A stretch of DNA of 64,000 nucleotides from Streptococcus oralis (GTDB lineage Bacteria > Bacillota > Bacilli > Lactobacillales > Streptococcaceae): NCBI RefSeq assembly GCF_021497945.1, contig NZ_CP046524.1, positions 469,501-533,500 of the forward strand. Reading direction: 5' to 3'. The position numbers and the translations under genes were made by a program. The notes beneath the pieces were generated by a model. That model was given only the letters and a program-made list of their open reading frames with translations, had not been told where the DNA came from and did no database searches. Numbering within the stretch: position 1 is the stretch's first letter; each line of letters begins with the position of its first letter. This document shows, in pieces, positions 8,283-19,400 of this stretch.

Positions 8283-9593
8283 ATGGCCTTACCAACTATT
8301 GCCATTGTGGGACGTCCCAATGTTGGGAAATCAACCCTATTTAATCGGATCGCTGGTGAGCGGATCTCAATCGTAGAAGATGTCGAGGGTGTGACACGTG
8401 ACCGTATCTATGCAACGGGTGAGTGGCTCAATCGTTCCTTTAGTATGATTGATACGGGAGGGATTGACGATGTCGATGCTCCCTTCATGGAACAAATCAA
8501 GCACCAAGCAGAAATTGCTATGGAAGAAGCAGATGTCATCGTCTTTGTCGTTTCAGGTAAAGAAGGGATTACAGATGCGGACGAGTACGTAGCTCGCAAA
8601 CTCTATAAAACCCATAAGCCTGTTATCCTTGCCGTTAACAAGGTTGACAACCCTGAGATGCGAAATGATATCTTTGATTTCTATGCGCTTGGATTGGGTG
8701 AACCACTGCCAATTTCGTCTGTCCACGGTATTGGTACGGGTGATGTACTGGATGCCATCGTGGAAAATCTACCACATGAAGTTGAAGAAGAAAATCCAGA
8801 TGTCATTAAATTCAGCTTGATTGGCCGTCCAAACGTTGGAAAATCAAGTTTGATCAACGCCATTTTGGGAGAAGACCGTGTGATTGCTAGTCCAGTAGCT
8901 GGAACAACGCGCGATGCCATTGATACCCATTTTACAGATGCTGATGGTCAAGAGTTTACCATGATTGATACAGCTGGTATGCGTAAGTCTGGTAAAGTCT
9001 ATGAAAATACAGAAAAATACTCTGTCATGCGCGCTATGCGTGCTATTGACCGTTCCGATGTAGTCTTGATGGTCCTCAATGCCGAGGAAGGTATTCGTGA
9101 GTATGATAAGCGTATCGCTGGATTTGCCCACGAAGCCGGTAAAGGGATGATCATCGTGGTCAATAAGTGGGATACCCTTGAGAAAGACAATCACACCATG
9201 AAGAAATGGGAAGAAGATATCCGTGAGCAGTTCCAATACCTGCCTTATGCTCCGATTGTCTTTGTCTCTGCTCTGACCAAGCAACGTCTCCACAAACTGC
9301 CTGAGATGATCAAGCAAATCAGTGAGAGTCAAAACACGCGTATCCCATCGGCTGTCTTGAACGATGTCATTATGGATGCCATTGCCATCAATCCAACACC
9401 GACAGACAAAGGAAAACGACTCAAGATTTTCTACGCAACTCAAGTGGCAACCAAGCCACCAACCTTTGTCATCTTTGTTAACGAAGAAGAACTTATGCAC
9501 TTCTCTTACCTGCGTTTCTTGGAAAATCAAATCCGCAAGGCCTTTGTCTTTGAAGGAACCCCGATTCATTTGATCGCAAGAAAACGTAAGTAA
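8283..9593 (+). CDS. der: Ribosome biogenesis GTPase Der (EngA)
   Basis: This 436-residue protein has two tandem GTPase domains. G1 motifs are GRPNVGKST at residues 10-18 and GRPNVGKSS at about 181-189. G3 motifs are DTGG and DTAG, G4 motifs are NKVD and NKWD, and a C-terminal KH-like domain follows from about residue 355. Der assists 50S ribosomal subunit maturation. The length is typical. It is the last gene of the nrdR-dnaB-dnaI unit and is followed by a terminator. Confidence 0.97.
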   Translation: MALPTIAIVGRPNVGKSTLFNRIAGERISIVEDVEGVTRDRIYATGEWLNRSFSMIDTGGIDDVDAPFMEQIKHQAEIAMEEADVIVFVVSGKEGITDADEYVARKLYKTHKPVILAVNKVDNPEMRNDIFDFYALGLGEPLPISSVHGIGTGDVLDAIVENLPHEVEEENPDVIKFSLIGRPNVGKSSLINAILGEDRVIASPVAGTTRDAIDTHFTDADGQEFTMIDTAGMRKSGKVYENTEKYSVMRAMRAIDRSDVVLMVLNAEEGIREYDKRIAGFAHEAGKGMIIVVNKWDTLEKDNHTMKKWEEDIREQFQYLPYAPIVFVSALTKQRLHKLPEMIKQISESQNTRIPSAVLNDVIMDAIAINPTPTDKGKRLKIFYATQVATKPPTFVIFVNEEELMHFSYLRFLENQIRKAFVFEGTPIHLIARKRK

Positions 9594-9623
9594 GCCTTGC
9601 TTATTTTTCAATAAGAATAACTG

Positions 9624-9652
9624 AAAAGAAGACTGGTATGTCTTCTTTTTTT
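9624..9652 (+). terminator. Terminator after der
   Basis: AAGAAGAC, loop TGGTAT, GTCTTCTT, then a T-run. Confidence 0.85.
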
Positions 9653-9778
9653 CTATAAAATAGGTGAAAAAATCCTGTCAAATTGAATGAAAAATCTGTC
9701 ATCAAAATTCAATCATTTTCCCGGCTTTTGTAACCTATTTGTAATGAAATTGCACTTTTTTTGTAAAAATCAAAATGC

Positions 9779-9784
9779 TATAAT
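9779..9784 (+). promoter_or_regulatory. Extended -10 promoter of the TPM gene
   Basis: TGCTATAAT with TATAAT at 9779-9784. No convincing -35 box, only a T-rich tract. Confidence 0.6.
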
Positions 9785-9820
9785 TCCTTAAATCAATTTT
9801 CCTTTATCAGGGAGGTTATT

Positions 9821-10672
9821 ATGAAAAGAAGCAGATTATTTAAACATAGTTTGTTGGTTCGCTTGCTTGGACTGCTGATGGTCTTTCTCTTCTTGTCAGC
9901 ATTCACAGCACCTGAAAAACCTGAGTACGGGATCTATGACCCAGATCACTATCTGACTGACGCGACAATTAGTCAGATTCGGGAATTGAATAATGTCAAT
10001 AGTAAAAAATCAGAAAAAATCCAGATGGGTGTTTACGTTGTGAAAAGCCTAAATGGAGAAACAATCGAGACTGTTGCCAATGAAACAGCTAGAGCTTGGA
10101 AGATTGGCTACTCGGGAGACAATCACGGTGTCTTGATTGTGGTAGCAGTCCAAGATAGAAAATCACGGATTGAAACCAGTAATAATGTGGCCAGTAAAAT
10201 CACAGACTATCAGACTCACAGATTCTTGACAACAGCACGCCCTTACTTTCAAAATGGTGACTATAACAAGGGTGTTCTCTCAATAGTCAATAATCTCAAC
10301 TACATGTTCTATAGTGGATCGAGTACAACTGCTTCAAGTTCTAAAAGTAGTTACGACTATACTACCAACTCTAGTCGCTTAAGGGAACTTGAAAGGTATG
10401 CTGGTGAGAGCAGTTCTTCGAGACGGCATCGAAAAAGCAGTTCGAGTGACGGAGTTATCGGATTTGGAATTCTCATTTACTTCATCGTGATGATTATCGG
10501 ATTTATATCTGGAGGTCGTGGTGGCGGTTCACATGGCGATGATTCTGGCGGTGGCTGGTGGGGCGGTGACTCATCAGATTCAGGATCCTCTTGGTCTGAC
10601 TCGGGCTCCGATTCATCTGGAGGCTGGGACGGCGGTGGCTTCGATGGTGGCGGTTCGTCTGATGACTGGTGA
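9821..10672 (+). CDS. TPM domain membrane protein
   Basis: This 283-residue protein has an N-terminal signal or anchor (LLVRLLGLLMVFLFLSAF). A TPM (Psb32/YgcG-type) domain follows at about residues 35-165 with ETARAWKIGYSGDNHGVLIV. A second membrane helix is near 210-228, and the C-terminal tail is rich in Gly, Ser, Asp and Trp. The layout puts the TPM domain outside the cell. The precise function is unknown; TPM proteins are often neighbours of LemA proteins, as here. AGGGAGG precedes the ATG. Confidence 0.88.
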   Translation: MKRSRLFKHSLLVRLLGLLMVFLFLSAFTAPEKPEYGIYDPDHYLTDATISQIRELNNVNSKKSEKIQMGVYVVKSLNGETIETVANETARAWKIGYSGDNHGVLIVVAVQDRKSRIETSNNVASKITDYQTHRFLTTARPYFQNGDYNKGVLSIVNNLNYMFYSGSSTTASSSKSSYDYTTNSSRLRELERYAGESSSSRRHRKSSSSDGVIGFGILIYFIVMIIGFISGGRGGGSHGDDSGGGWWGGDSSDSGSSWSDSGSDSSGGWDGGGFDGGGSSDDW

Positions 10673-10832
10673 GTGATCGTATATAGCTCAAACCGATTTC
10701 TCCATGCAGTAAGGTGACTCCTTTACAACAGTTCACTCCTTAATTAAAAATAAAAACAAAGTTTGGGAAATTGATTTAAAATCTGAGTCCTATCTCAGAA
10801 AAGTTGATAAAAGAAAGTGTTAAGGTTTTGAT

Positions 10833-11429
10833 ATGAAACAAAATAAAGTAATTCTCTCTATAGTGGCGATTTTCTTTGGACTACTAGTTCTGGGAAGTTG
10901 TTCCGCAGTGACGACCTATAACGGTCTGGTTGGTGAACAGACTAAAGTGGAGCAGGCTCAGGCCGATGTCTCTACAGCCCTCCAACGTCGTTCAGACTTG
11001 ATTGGTAACTTGGTGGAGTCCGTTAAAGGACAAATGAATCATGAAACCGAAGTCTTTACCAAGATTGCTGATGCTAGAGCTAAAATCGGTAGTAGCTCAG
11101 TGACTTCGGAAGAAAACCAAAAGGCTCAGGGAGAATTGAGCTCAGCTATTTCCCGCTTGATTTCCTTGACGGAGAATTATCCAGAACTCAAGAGCAATCA
11201 AAATGTTGAGCAACTAATGGTGGAACTTTCAGGAAGTGAAAATCGAATCTTTGTAGCACGCAAGGATTATAATAAAGTCGCAGCCGAGTACAATCAAAAG
11301 TTGAGAAGTTTTCCAACCGTGCTTTTTGCGAATATGATGAACTTTAAAGAAGCTGAAACCTTCAAAGAAACAGAAGAAGCCAAGACAGTTCCTAAGGTCG
11401 ATTTCGGAACATCTTCATCAAGTCAATAA
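10833..11429 (+). CDS. lemA: LemA family lipoprotein
   Basis: This 198-residue protein has an N-terminal membrane segment ending in a lipobox-like LGSC, then a long helical LemA domain (YNGLVGEQTKVEQAQADVS, LQRRSDLIGNLVESVKGQ). The function of LemA is not established. The conserved LPxRxDLI-like segment appears here as LQRRSDLI. It lies 160 nt after the TPM gene; the two probably act together in the envelope. The C-terminus is Ser-rich. Confidence 0.9.
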   Translation: MKQNKVILSIVAIFFGLLVLGSCSAVTTYNGLVGEQTKVEQAQADVSTALQRRSDLIGNLVESVKGQMNHETEVFTKIADARAKIGSSSVTSEENQKAQGELSSAISRLISLTENYPELKSNQNVEQLMVELSGSENRIFVARKDYNKVAAEYNQKLRSFPTVLFANMMNFKEAETFKETEEAKTVPKVDFGTSSSSQ

Positions 11430-11485
11430 AGTGAATCGACTATGAATAAAGGGATTTCTCTAGTATGACTAGTGATTTTAAACTC

Positions 11486-11516
11486 AAACCTGGAAAGCCT
11501 TTTCCAGGTTTTTTTT
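11486..11516 (+). terminator. Terminator after lemA
   Basis: AAACCTGGAAA, loop, TTTCCAGGTTT followed by T-rich sequence. Confidence 0.87.
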
Positions 11517-11552
11517 GGTATAATAAAATAAAAAGAAATCTTGGAGAAAGCT

Positions 11553-11891
11553 ATGCTAGGAAGACTTTTTCAACTCTTGGTCTTGTCACCATACTTTTAT
11601 TTTTTTCATTGGATTGAGAAGGCGGATAAAGATAGTAAATATTTCGTGTTTTTCTATTACTTTTATTGGATTTATCTCCCTTTTTGGGCTTTATTCAGTA
11701 TCGCTTTTACAATTTTTTCTTTGTTGATTTTCAATTTTATCTTGAAAAATCCCATGGATCTAACAAGATGGGGGATATGGATTCTTTTAGTCTTCTTGTC
11801 TCTTGTAAATGACTGGAAAGTCTATGTCTGCCTGAAGAGAATGTTCAAGCTGAGACAGATCAATAACAGAGGCTCATCACAGAATAGCTAA
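11553..11891 (+). CDS. Small hydrophobic membrane protein, unknown function
   Basis: This is a 112-residue protein starting MLGRLFQLLVLSPYFYFF. An upstream in-frame TTG at 11541 overlaps the ribosome site GGAGAAAG, so the ATG at 11553 is preferred. It has three predicted membrane segments and a basic C-terminus (KRMFKLRQINNRGSSQNS). I recognise no family. It is followed 19 nt later by another small membrane protein, so the two form a short unit. Confidence 0.6.
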   Translation: MLGRLFQLLVLSPYFYFFHWIEKADKDSKYFVFFYYFYWIYLPFWALFSIAFTIFSLLIFNFILKNPMDLTRWGIWILLVFLSLVNDWKVYVCLKRMFKLRQINNRGSSQNS

Positions 11892-11910
11892 TTTTTAGAG
11901 GAGGTTTAAG

Positions 11911-12201
11911 ATGTCAAAGGTAAGGCAGTTTATGTATAGCTATTACAAAATCTATATTCTTACGATTTGCTTTCTCTGGTTCCTCATGTTCTTTCTTCCT
12001 TGGGATTGGCAAATAGGAGGAGTTTCAATTTATTATTTCGTTATGAAAAAACTCTTCGTAGTCTTTGGTGTTTTATCCATCCTATACTCCATACTGATTA
12101 AAAAAATCAGTCTCTTTATCTTTGGAGTGCTATTTTGCATGGCCTTCTGGATCAATCTCTTTTTGTACTTTGGCTTATTACCAGCATTTTTTGGAAATTA
12201 A
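11911..12201 (+). CDS. Small hydrophobic membrane protein, unknown function
   Basis: This 96-residue protein has three predicted membrane helices and many Phe, Trp and Leu residues (WFLMFFLPWDWQIGGVSIYYFV). A good ribosome site (GAGGAGG) precedes the ATG. I recognise no family. It is cotranscribed with the upstream membrane protein and followed by a terminator. Confidence 0.62.
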   Translation: MSKVRQFMYSYYKIYILTICFLWFLMFFLPWDWQIGGVSIYYFVMKKLFVVFGVLSILYSILIKKISLFIFGVLFCMAFWINLFLYFGLLPAFFGN

Positions 12202-12216
12202 ACACTAAAAATTGAT

Positions 12217-12249
12217 GGGCTAGACTAGCTTCTAGCCCTTTTTATTTTC
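12217..12249 (+). terminator. Terminator after the small membrane protein pair
   Basis: GGGCTAGA, loop CTAGCT, TCTAGCCC, then a T-rich tail. Confidence 0.87.
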
Positions 12250-12344
12250 TTGTCAAAATAGTTTGAGAAGTGAAAATGATTTGGTTGACGGGCTATCTGT
12301 ATGATATAATAAGTCCCGTAAACAGAAGATTAAGGGATTTAAAA

Positions 12345-13095
12345 ATGGCGAAAAAAGTAAAGGATTATTATGACCTGGCTTATGCTAAGGATTTGAGTCG
12401 ACGGTTGCAAGAAACATCCGCTGCCTTTGATGGGCAAAAATTTGTTGCTAGAAAAAGATTTGGAAGAGTTGGAGTTCAGTCAGCGTCAAGAACTTTTGGC
12501 TAAAAGTATCAAAGATTGCCTTCCCCTATCTTATGAGGATTCTCTCAAGGTTTTTGAGAAAATCTTAGGTCCTGAGTTAGAGGGTGGTTTAGGTATGTTC
12601 TCAGAAGGTTATTGGCTTTGGCCAATCGGCAAATATGTAGAGCTATACGGGGACCAAGAATTTGAATTGAGCGCGGCCTTTAGTAAGGAACTCACCAAGC
12701 GGTTTACGGGAGAATTTTCCATGAGGCCCTTACTGGCTCGCTATCCTAAGGCTACAATGGCCTTGCTGTTAGAATGGAGTCAAGATGAAAACTTGCGCGT
12801 TCGTAGACTTGCTAGCGAGTGCATGCGTATCCGTCTACCTTGGGCCAAGAGACAAACCGTGGTATTGGATTATTTTGAGGATTTCATCACGATTCTGACC
12901 AATCTAAAGGATGATAGAGACAAGTCCATTCAAAAAAGCGTAGCCAACAATCTAAATGATTTATACAAGGAAGCACCCGATAAGTTTGAAAGGATACTTC
13001 AAGCTTGGCAAAAGGAGGAGCTAAGTCCAAGTTGTGCTTGGATTATCAAGCATGCCTCACGAACAAAAAACAAAAAAATAGCAACAGAAGATTGA
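12345..13095 (+). pseudogene. DNA alkylation repair (AlkD-like) protein, broken by a frameshift
   Basis: The N-terminal part (MAKKVKDYYDLAYAKDLSRR, from 12345) and the remainder (KDLEELEFSQRQELLAKSIK to the stop at 13095) lie in different frames. They join at about 12436-12462. Removing one A from the A5 run in AGAAAAAGAT restores the continuous reading FVARKDLEELEFS. The C-terminal part has HEAT-like helical repeats (MALLLEWSQDENLRVRRLAS) and the segment LGMFSEGYWLWPIGKYVE, as in AlkD-like glycosylase-fold proteins. A sequencing error, slippage or a true null allele cannot be distinguished here. Confidence 0.78.
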
Positions 13096-13151
13096 TGCAA
13101 AAAAAGCTGAATTTTGACTGGTCTTTTCCGTTGTAAATTAAGGATTCTTTC

Positions 13152-13180
13152 TTGAAAAATAATAGTAAATATGCTAAAAT
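13152..13180 (+). promoter_or_regulatory. Promoter of secA
   Basis: -35 TTGAAA (13152-13157), 17-nt spacer, -10 TAAAAT (13175-13180) with a TGC extension. Confidence 0.75.
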
Positions 13181-13225
13181 GAAAAGAACATTCTAAAATA
13201 TTCAGAATTAAAAGTAAGGAAAATC

Positions 13226-15739
<2,514 letters not shown>

Positions 15740-15818
15740 TATGAGATAAGATACAGGCGGATACCTGGTGAAAGTCATTTTTTGCTTGGTGTCCGTTTGC
15801 TTTATAAGGAGATGAATC

Positions 15819-16850
15819 ATGGTATTTACAGCTAAAAGTCCTAAAATTAACATTGAAGAAGTTCGCGCCTTGTCTAAATTAGAGGGAGCGGCTCTTGCGA
15901 GAAAAAACCAACGTGATCAGGAATTGGAAGCCATCATCCGTGGGGAAGACCAGCGTATTCTCTTGGTGATTGGACCATGTTCATCTGATAATGAAGAAGC
16001 GGTTCTCGAGTATGCCAAACGTCTATCTACTTTGCAAGAAGAGGTCAAAGATCGTATTTTTATGGTCATGCGTGTCTATACGGCTAAACCTCGTACCAAT
16101 GGAGACGGCTATAAGGGCTTGATTCATCAACCAAATGCTAAAGAAGCACCTAGCTTGATCAATGGAATCAAGGCTGTTCGTCAGCTACATTACCGCGTTA
16201 TTTCTGAGACTGGCATGACAACAGCGGATGAGATGCTTTATCCTGAAAATCTTCCGCTGGTGGATGATTTGATTTCTTATATGGCTGTTGGAGCCCGTTC
16301 TGTAGAGGATCAACAGCACCGTTTTGTAGCGAGCGGAGCAGATTTCTCAACAGGATTCAAAAATCCCACATCTGGAAATCTCAATGTTATGTTTAACGGG
16401 ATTTATGCAGCTCAAAATAAACAGAGTTTCCTCTTCCTCGGTAAAGAGGTGGAAACAACGGGAAATCCATTGTCCCACGCAATTCTTCGCGGTGCCTTGA
16501 ATGAATACGGGAAAAATATTCCTAACTACTACTATGACAATTTGATGGATACCATTGCCCAGTATGAAAAGATGGGCTTAGAAAATCCCTTTATCATCAT
16601 TGATACCAATCATGACAATTCAGGCAAGCAGTACATGGATCAAATCCGTATCGTTCGTCAGACCTTGATTAACCGTGACTGGAATGAGAAAATCAAGAAA
16701 TACGTTCGTGGTTTTATGATTGAGTCCTATCTAGAAGATGGACGTCAAAATGAACCTGAAGTTTTTGGTAAGTCCATTACAGATCCGTGTCTAGGATGGG
16801 ATAACACAGAAGCACTTGTTCGCGAAATTTACCAAACGCTAGGAGAGTAA
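15819..16850 (+). CDS. aroF: 3-deoxy-7-phosphoheptulonate synthase (first copy)
   Basis: This 343-residue class I (E. coli AroFGH-like) DAHP synthase condenses PEP with erythrose 4-phosphate, the first step of the shikimate pathway. Visible motifs are [15 protein letters not shown] near residues 52-66, [31 protein letters not shown] and [13 protein letters not shown]. It precedes a second copy of equal length with 1 nt between stop and start. Two such isozymes usually differ in feedback inhibition by aromatic amino acids; which one is which cannot be decided from sequence alone. Confidence 0.94.
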   Translation: MVFTAKSPKINIEEVRALSKLEGAALARKNQRDQELEAIIRGEDQRILLVIGPCSSDNEEAVLEYAKRLSTLQEEVKDRIFMVMRVYTAKPRTNGDGYKGLIHQPNAKEAPSLINGIKAVRQLHYRVISETGMTTADEMLYPENLPLVDDLISYMAVGARSVEDQQHRFVASGADFSTGFKNPTSGNLNVMFNGIYAAQNKQSFLFLGKEVETTGNPLSHAILRGALNEYGKNIPNYYYDNLMDTIAQYEKMGLENPFIIIDTNHDNSGKQYMDQIRIVRQTLINRDWNEKIKKYVRGFMIESYLEDGRQNEPEVFGKSITDPCLGWDNTEALVREIYQTLGE

Positions 16851-16851
16851 G

Positions 16852-17883
16852 ATGGCATTTATCGAAAAAGGTCAAGAAATTGATATTGAAGCAATCAAGG
16901 CTGCGACCCAGTTGTCACCTGAAGCCTTGCGAAAGAAAGAAGTCCGCGATAGAGAGTTGGCAGCCATCATCTCAGGTGAGGATGACCGAATCCTTTTGGT
17001 GATGGGGCCTTGTTCTTCAGACAATGAAGAAGCAGTGCTCGAATATGCTCGTCGCTTAGCAGACTTGCAGAAAAAAGTTGCGGATAAAATCTTTATCGTA
17101 ATGCGTGTCTATACGGCTAAACCTCGCACCAATGGAGATGGTTATAAGGGCTTGATTCATCAGCCAAATGCTAGTGAGGCTCCTAGTCTCATCAATGGTT
17201 TGCAGGCTGTTCGTCAGCTCCACTACCGTGTGATTACGGAGACGGGCTTGACGACGGCTGATGAGATGCTTTATCCGTCAAATCTCGTTTTGGTTGATGA
17301 CCTGGTCAGCTACCATGCTGTAGGGGCTCGTTCAGTGGAAGACCAAGAACACCGCTTTGTAGCGTCTGGGATTGATGCTCCAGTTGGGATGAAAAATCCA
17401 ACATCTGGGAACCTTGGGGTCATGTTTAATGCCATCTATGCGGCCCAAAACAAGCAAACCTTCCTTTACCATGGCCAAGAAGTGGAAACTTCAGGAAATC
17501 CCTTGGCCCACGTTATCCTTCGTGGTGCCATGAACGAATATGGTAAAAATGAACCCAACTTCTACTATGAAACCCTCTTAAATGCCATCAATCGCTATGA
17601 GACTATGGGACTTGAAAATCCCTTCATTATCATCGACACCAATCATGACAATTCAGGTAAGCAGTATATGGAACAAATCCGCATTGTTCGTCAAGCCTTG
17701 CTGAATCGTGACTGGAATGAAAAGATTAAAAAGACGGTTCGAGGCTTTATGATTGAATCTTACCTAGCAGATGGTCGCCAAAACCAACCAGAGGTCTTTG
17801 GTTGCTCTATTACTGACCCTTGTCTAGGTTGGGAAAATACAGTAGCCTTGGTAGAAGAAATTTATACTACTTTAACAAAATAA
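16852..17883 (+). CDS. 3-deoxy-7-phosphoheptulonate synthase (second copy)
   Basis: A tandem paralogue of the preceding gene, also 343 residues. It has the same class I motifs ([44 protein letters not shown]). The two proteins are clearly similar over their full length but differ throughout, so this is an old duplication maintained as two isozymes. The start codon lies 1 nt after the stop of copy one, with the ribosome site inside the end of that gene (GGAGAG). acpS starts 44 nt downstream. Confidence 0.94.
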   Translation: MAFIEKGQEIDIEAIKAATQLSPEALRKKEVRDRELAAIISGEDDRILLVMGPCSSDNEEAVLEYARRLADLQKKVADKIFIVMRVYTAKPRTNGDGYKGLIHQPNASEAPSLINGLQAVRQLHYRVITETGLTTADEMLYPSNLVLVDDLVSYHAVGARSVEDQEHRFVASGIDAPVGMKNPTSGNLGVMFNAIYAAQNKQTFLYHGQEVETSGNPLAHVILRGAMNEYGKNEPNFYYETLLNAINRYETMGLENPFIIIDTNHDNSGKQYMEQIRIVRQALLNRDWNEKIKKTVRGFMIESYLADGRQNQPEVFGCSITDPCLGWENTVALVEEIYTTLTK

Positions 17884-17927
17884 GTGAAAAGGATGGAGTT
17901 GGGGGAATCTCAGCTCCTTTTATGAGT

Positions 17928-18290
17928 ATGATAGTTGGACACGGAATTGACATCGAAGAATTGGCTTCGATAGAAAATGCAGTTACACGACGTGAGGGCT
18001 TTGCCAAGCGCGTGCTGACCCCTAAAGAAATGGAGCGTTTTGCCAGTCTCAAAGGGCGCAGACAGATCGAATACTTGGCAGGTCGCTGGTCAGCTAAGGA
18101 GGCCTTTTCCAAGGCTATGGGAACTGGTATTGGTAAACTGACCTTTCAGGATTTGGAAGTTTTGAACAATGAACGCGGGGCACCTTATTTTAGTCAGTCA
18201 CCATTTTTAGGAAAGATTTGGCTATCGATCAGCCACACAGATCAGTTTGTGACAGCAAGTGTCATTTTGGAGGAAAATCATGAAAGCTAG
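17928..18290 (+). CDS. acpS: Holo-[acyl-carrier-protein] synthase
   Basis: AcpS transfers 4'-phosphopantetheine from CoA to a serine of apo-ACP, activating fatty acid synthesis. The 120-residue protein starts [16 protein letters not shown], the usual family start; the longer frame back to 17820 overlaps aroF copy two. The catalytic and metal-binding motifs are GIDIEE and [18 protein letters not shown]. The start has only a weak ribosome site, so coupling to the upstream gene is likely. It overlaps the alr start by 11 nt. Confidence 0.95.
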   Translation: MIVGHGIDIEELASIENAVTRREGFAKRVLTPKEMERFASLKGRRQIEYLAGRWSAKEAFSKAMGTGIGKLTFQDLEVLNNERGAPYFSQSPFLGKIWLSISHTDQFVTASVILEENHES

Positions 18291-19383
18291 TCCACATAGA
18301 CCAACCAAGGCTCTGATTCATTTGGGAGCTATTCGACAAAATATTCAGCAAATGGGGGCTCATATCCCTGAAGGAACGCTCAAGTGGGCAGTGGTCAAGG
18401 CTAATGCCTATGGTCATGGGGCTGTTGCCGTTGCGATGGCGATTCAGGACGATGTTGATGGATTTTGTGTTTCCAATATTGATGAAGCCATCGAACTTCG
18501 TCAGGCTGGACTTAGCAAGAAAATCCTCATTTTAGGAGTTTCTGAGCTAGAAGCTGTTGCTCTAGCTAAAGAATACGACATCACCTTGACAGTGGCTGGG
18601 CTGGAGTGGATTCAAGTGCTCTTGTCTAGAGAGGAAGACCTAGCAGGCTTAACAGTTCACCTCAAGATTGACTCAGGAATGGGACGGATTGGTTTTAGAG
18701 AGACCAGTGAAGCTGAGCAGGCTCAAGCCTTGCTCAAGCAACATGGTGCTCGCGTTGAGGGAATTTTTACCCACTTTGCTACTGCAGATGAGGAATCAGA
18801 TACTTATTTTAATGCCCAGTTAGAACGCTTTAAAGCTATTTTGGCAAGTATGAAGGAAGTCCCAGAGCTGGTTCATGCCAGCAACTCGGCAACGACTCTC
18901 TGGCATGCAGAGACTATTTTCAATGCCGTCCGTATGGGAGACGCTATGTATGGTCTCAATCCAAGCGGAGAGGTTCTGACCTTGCCTTATGACTTGACTC
19001 CAGCCTTGACCTTGGAGTCTGCCCTGGTCCATGTCAAGACAGTTCCAGCTGGAGCTTGCATGGGCTACGGAGCAACTTATCAAGCGGACAGCGAGCAAGT
19101 CATTGCGACGGTGCCAATCGGCTATGCGGATGGTTGGACACGTGATATGCAGAATTTCTCTGTCTTGGTAGATGGTCAAGCTTGCCCAATCGTCGGACGG
19201 GTATCTATGGACCAAATCACTATTCGGCTGCCTAAGGTTTACCCGCTAGGAACAAAAGTAACCCTGATCGGCACAAACGGTGACAAGGAAATCACAGCAA
19301 CTCAGGTAGCGACCTACCGTGGAACCATTAACTATGAGGTGGTTTGTCTCCTCAGCGATCGCATTCCGAGAGAATACTATTAA
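18280..19383 (+). CDS. alr: Alanine racemase
   Basis: Alr makes D-alanine for peptidoglycan and teichoic acids. This 367-residue, fold III PLP enzyme has the PLP lysine K40 in [12 protein letters not shown]. The catalytic tyrosine is in CMGYGATYQ in the C-terminal domain. The ATG at 18280 follows GGAGGAAAA; an earlier in-frame start lies inside acpS. acpS-alr-recG are packed without terminators and form one unit. Confidence 0.96.
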   Translation: MKASPHRPTKALIHLGAIRQNIQQMGAHIPEGTLKWAVVKANAYGHGAVAVAMAIQDDVDGFCVSNIDEAIELRQAGLSKKILILGVSELEAVALAKEYDITLTVAGLEWIQVLLSREEDLAGLTVHLKIDSGMGRIGFRETSEAEQAQALLKQHGARVEGIFTHFATADEESDTYFNAQLERFKAILASMKEVPELVHASNSATTLWHAETIFNAVRMGDAMYGLNPSGEVLTLPYDLTPALTLESALVHVKTVPAGACMGYGATYQADSEQVIATVPIGYADGWTRDMQNFSVLVDGQACPIVGRVSMDQITIRLPKVYPLGTKVTLIGTNGDKEITATQVATYRGTINYEVVCLLSDRIPREYY

Positions 19384-19400
19384 AAAGAAAGGAGTGGAGC

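Noticed and set aside
8844..9611. Long minus-strand ORF (255 codons) across der
   Set aside because: der is a conserved essential gene in the opposite frame; the antisense frame has no ribosome site or family match.
10503..10736. Minus-strand ORF opposite the TPM gene's Gly/Ser-rich tail
   Set aside because: It is a shadow of low-complexity codons, with no ribosome site and no recognisable protein.
12270..12503. Independent 77-residue gene starting at 12270
   Set aside because: Its product is the N-terminal part of the frameshifted AlkD-like gene, read past the break; the ATG at 12345 is the more likely start.
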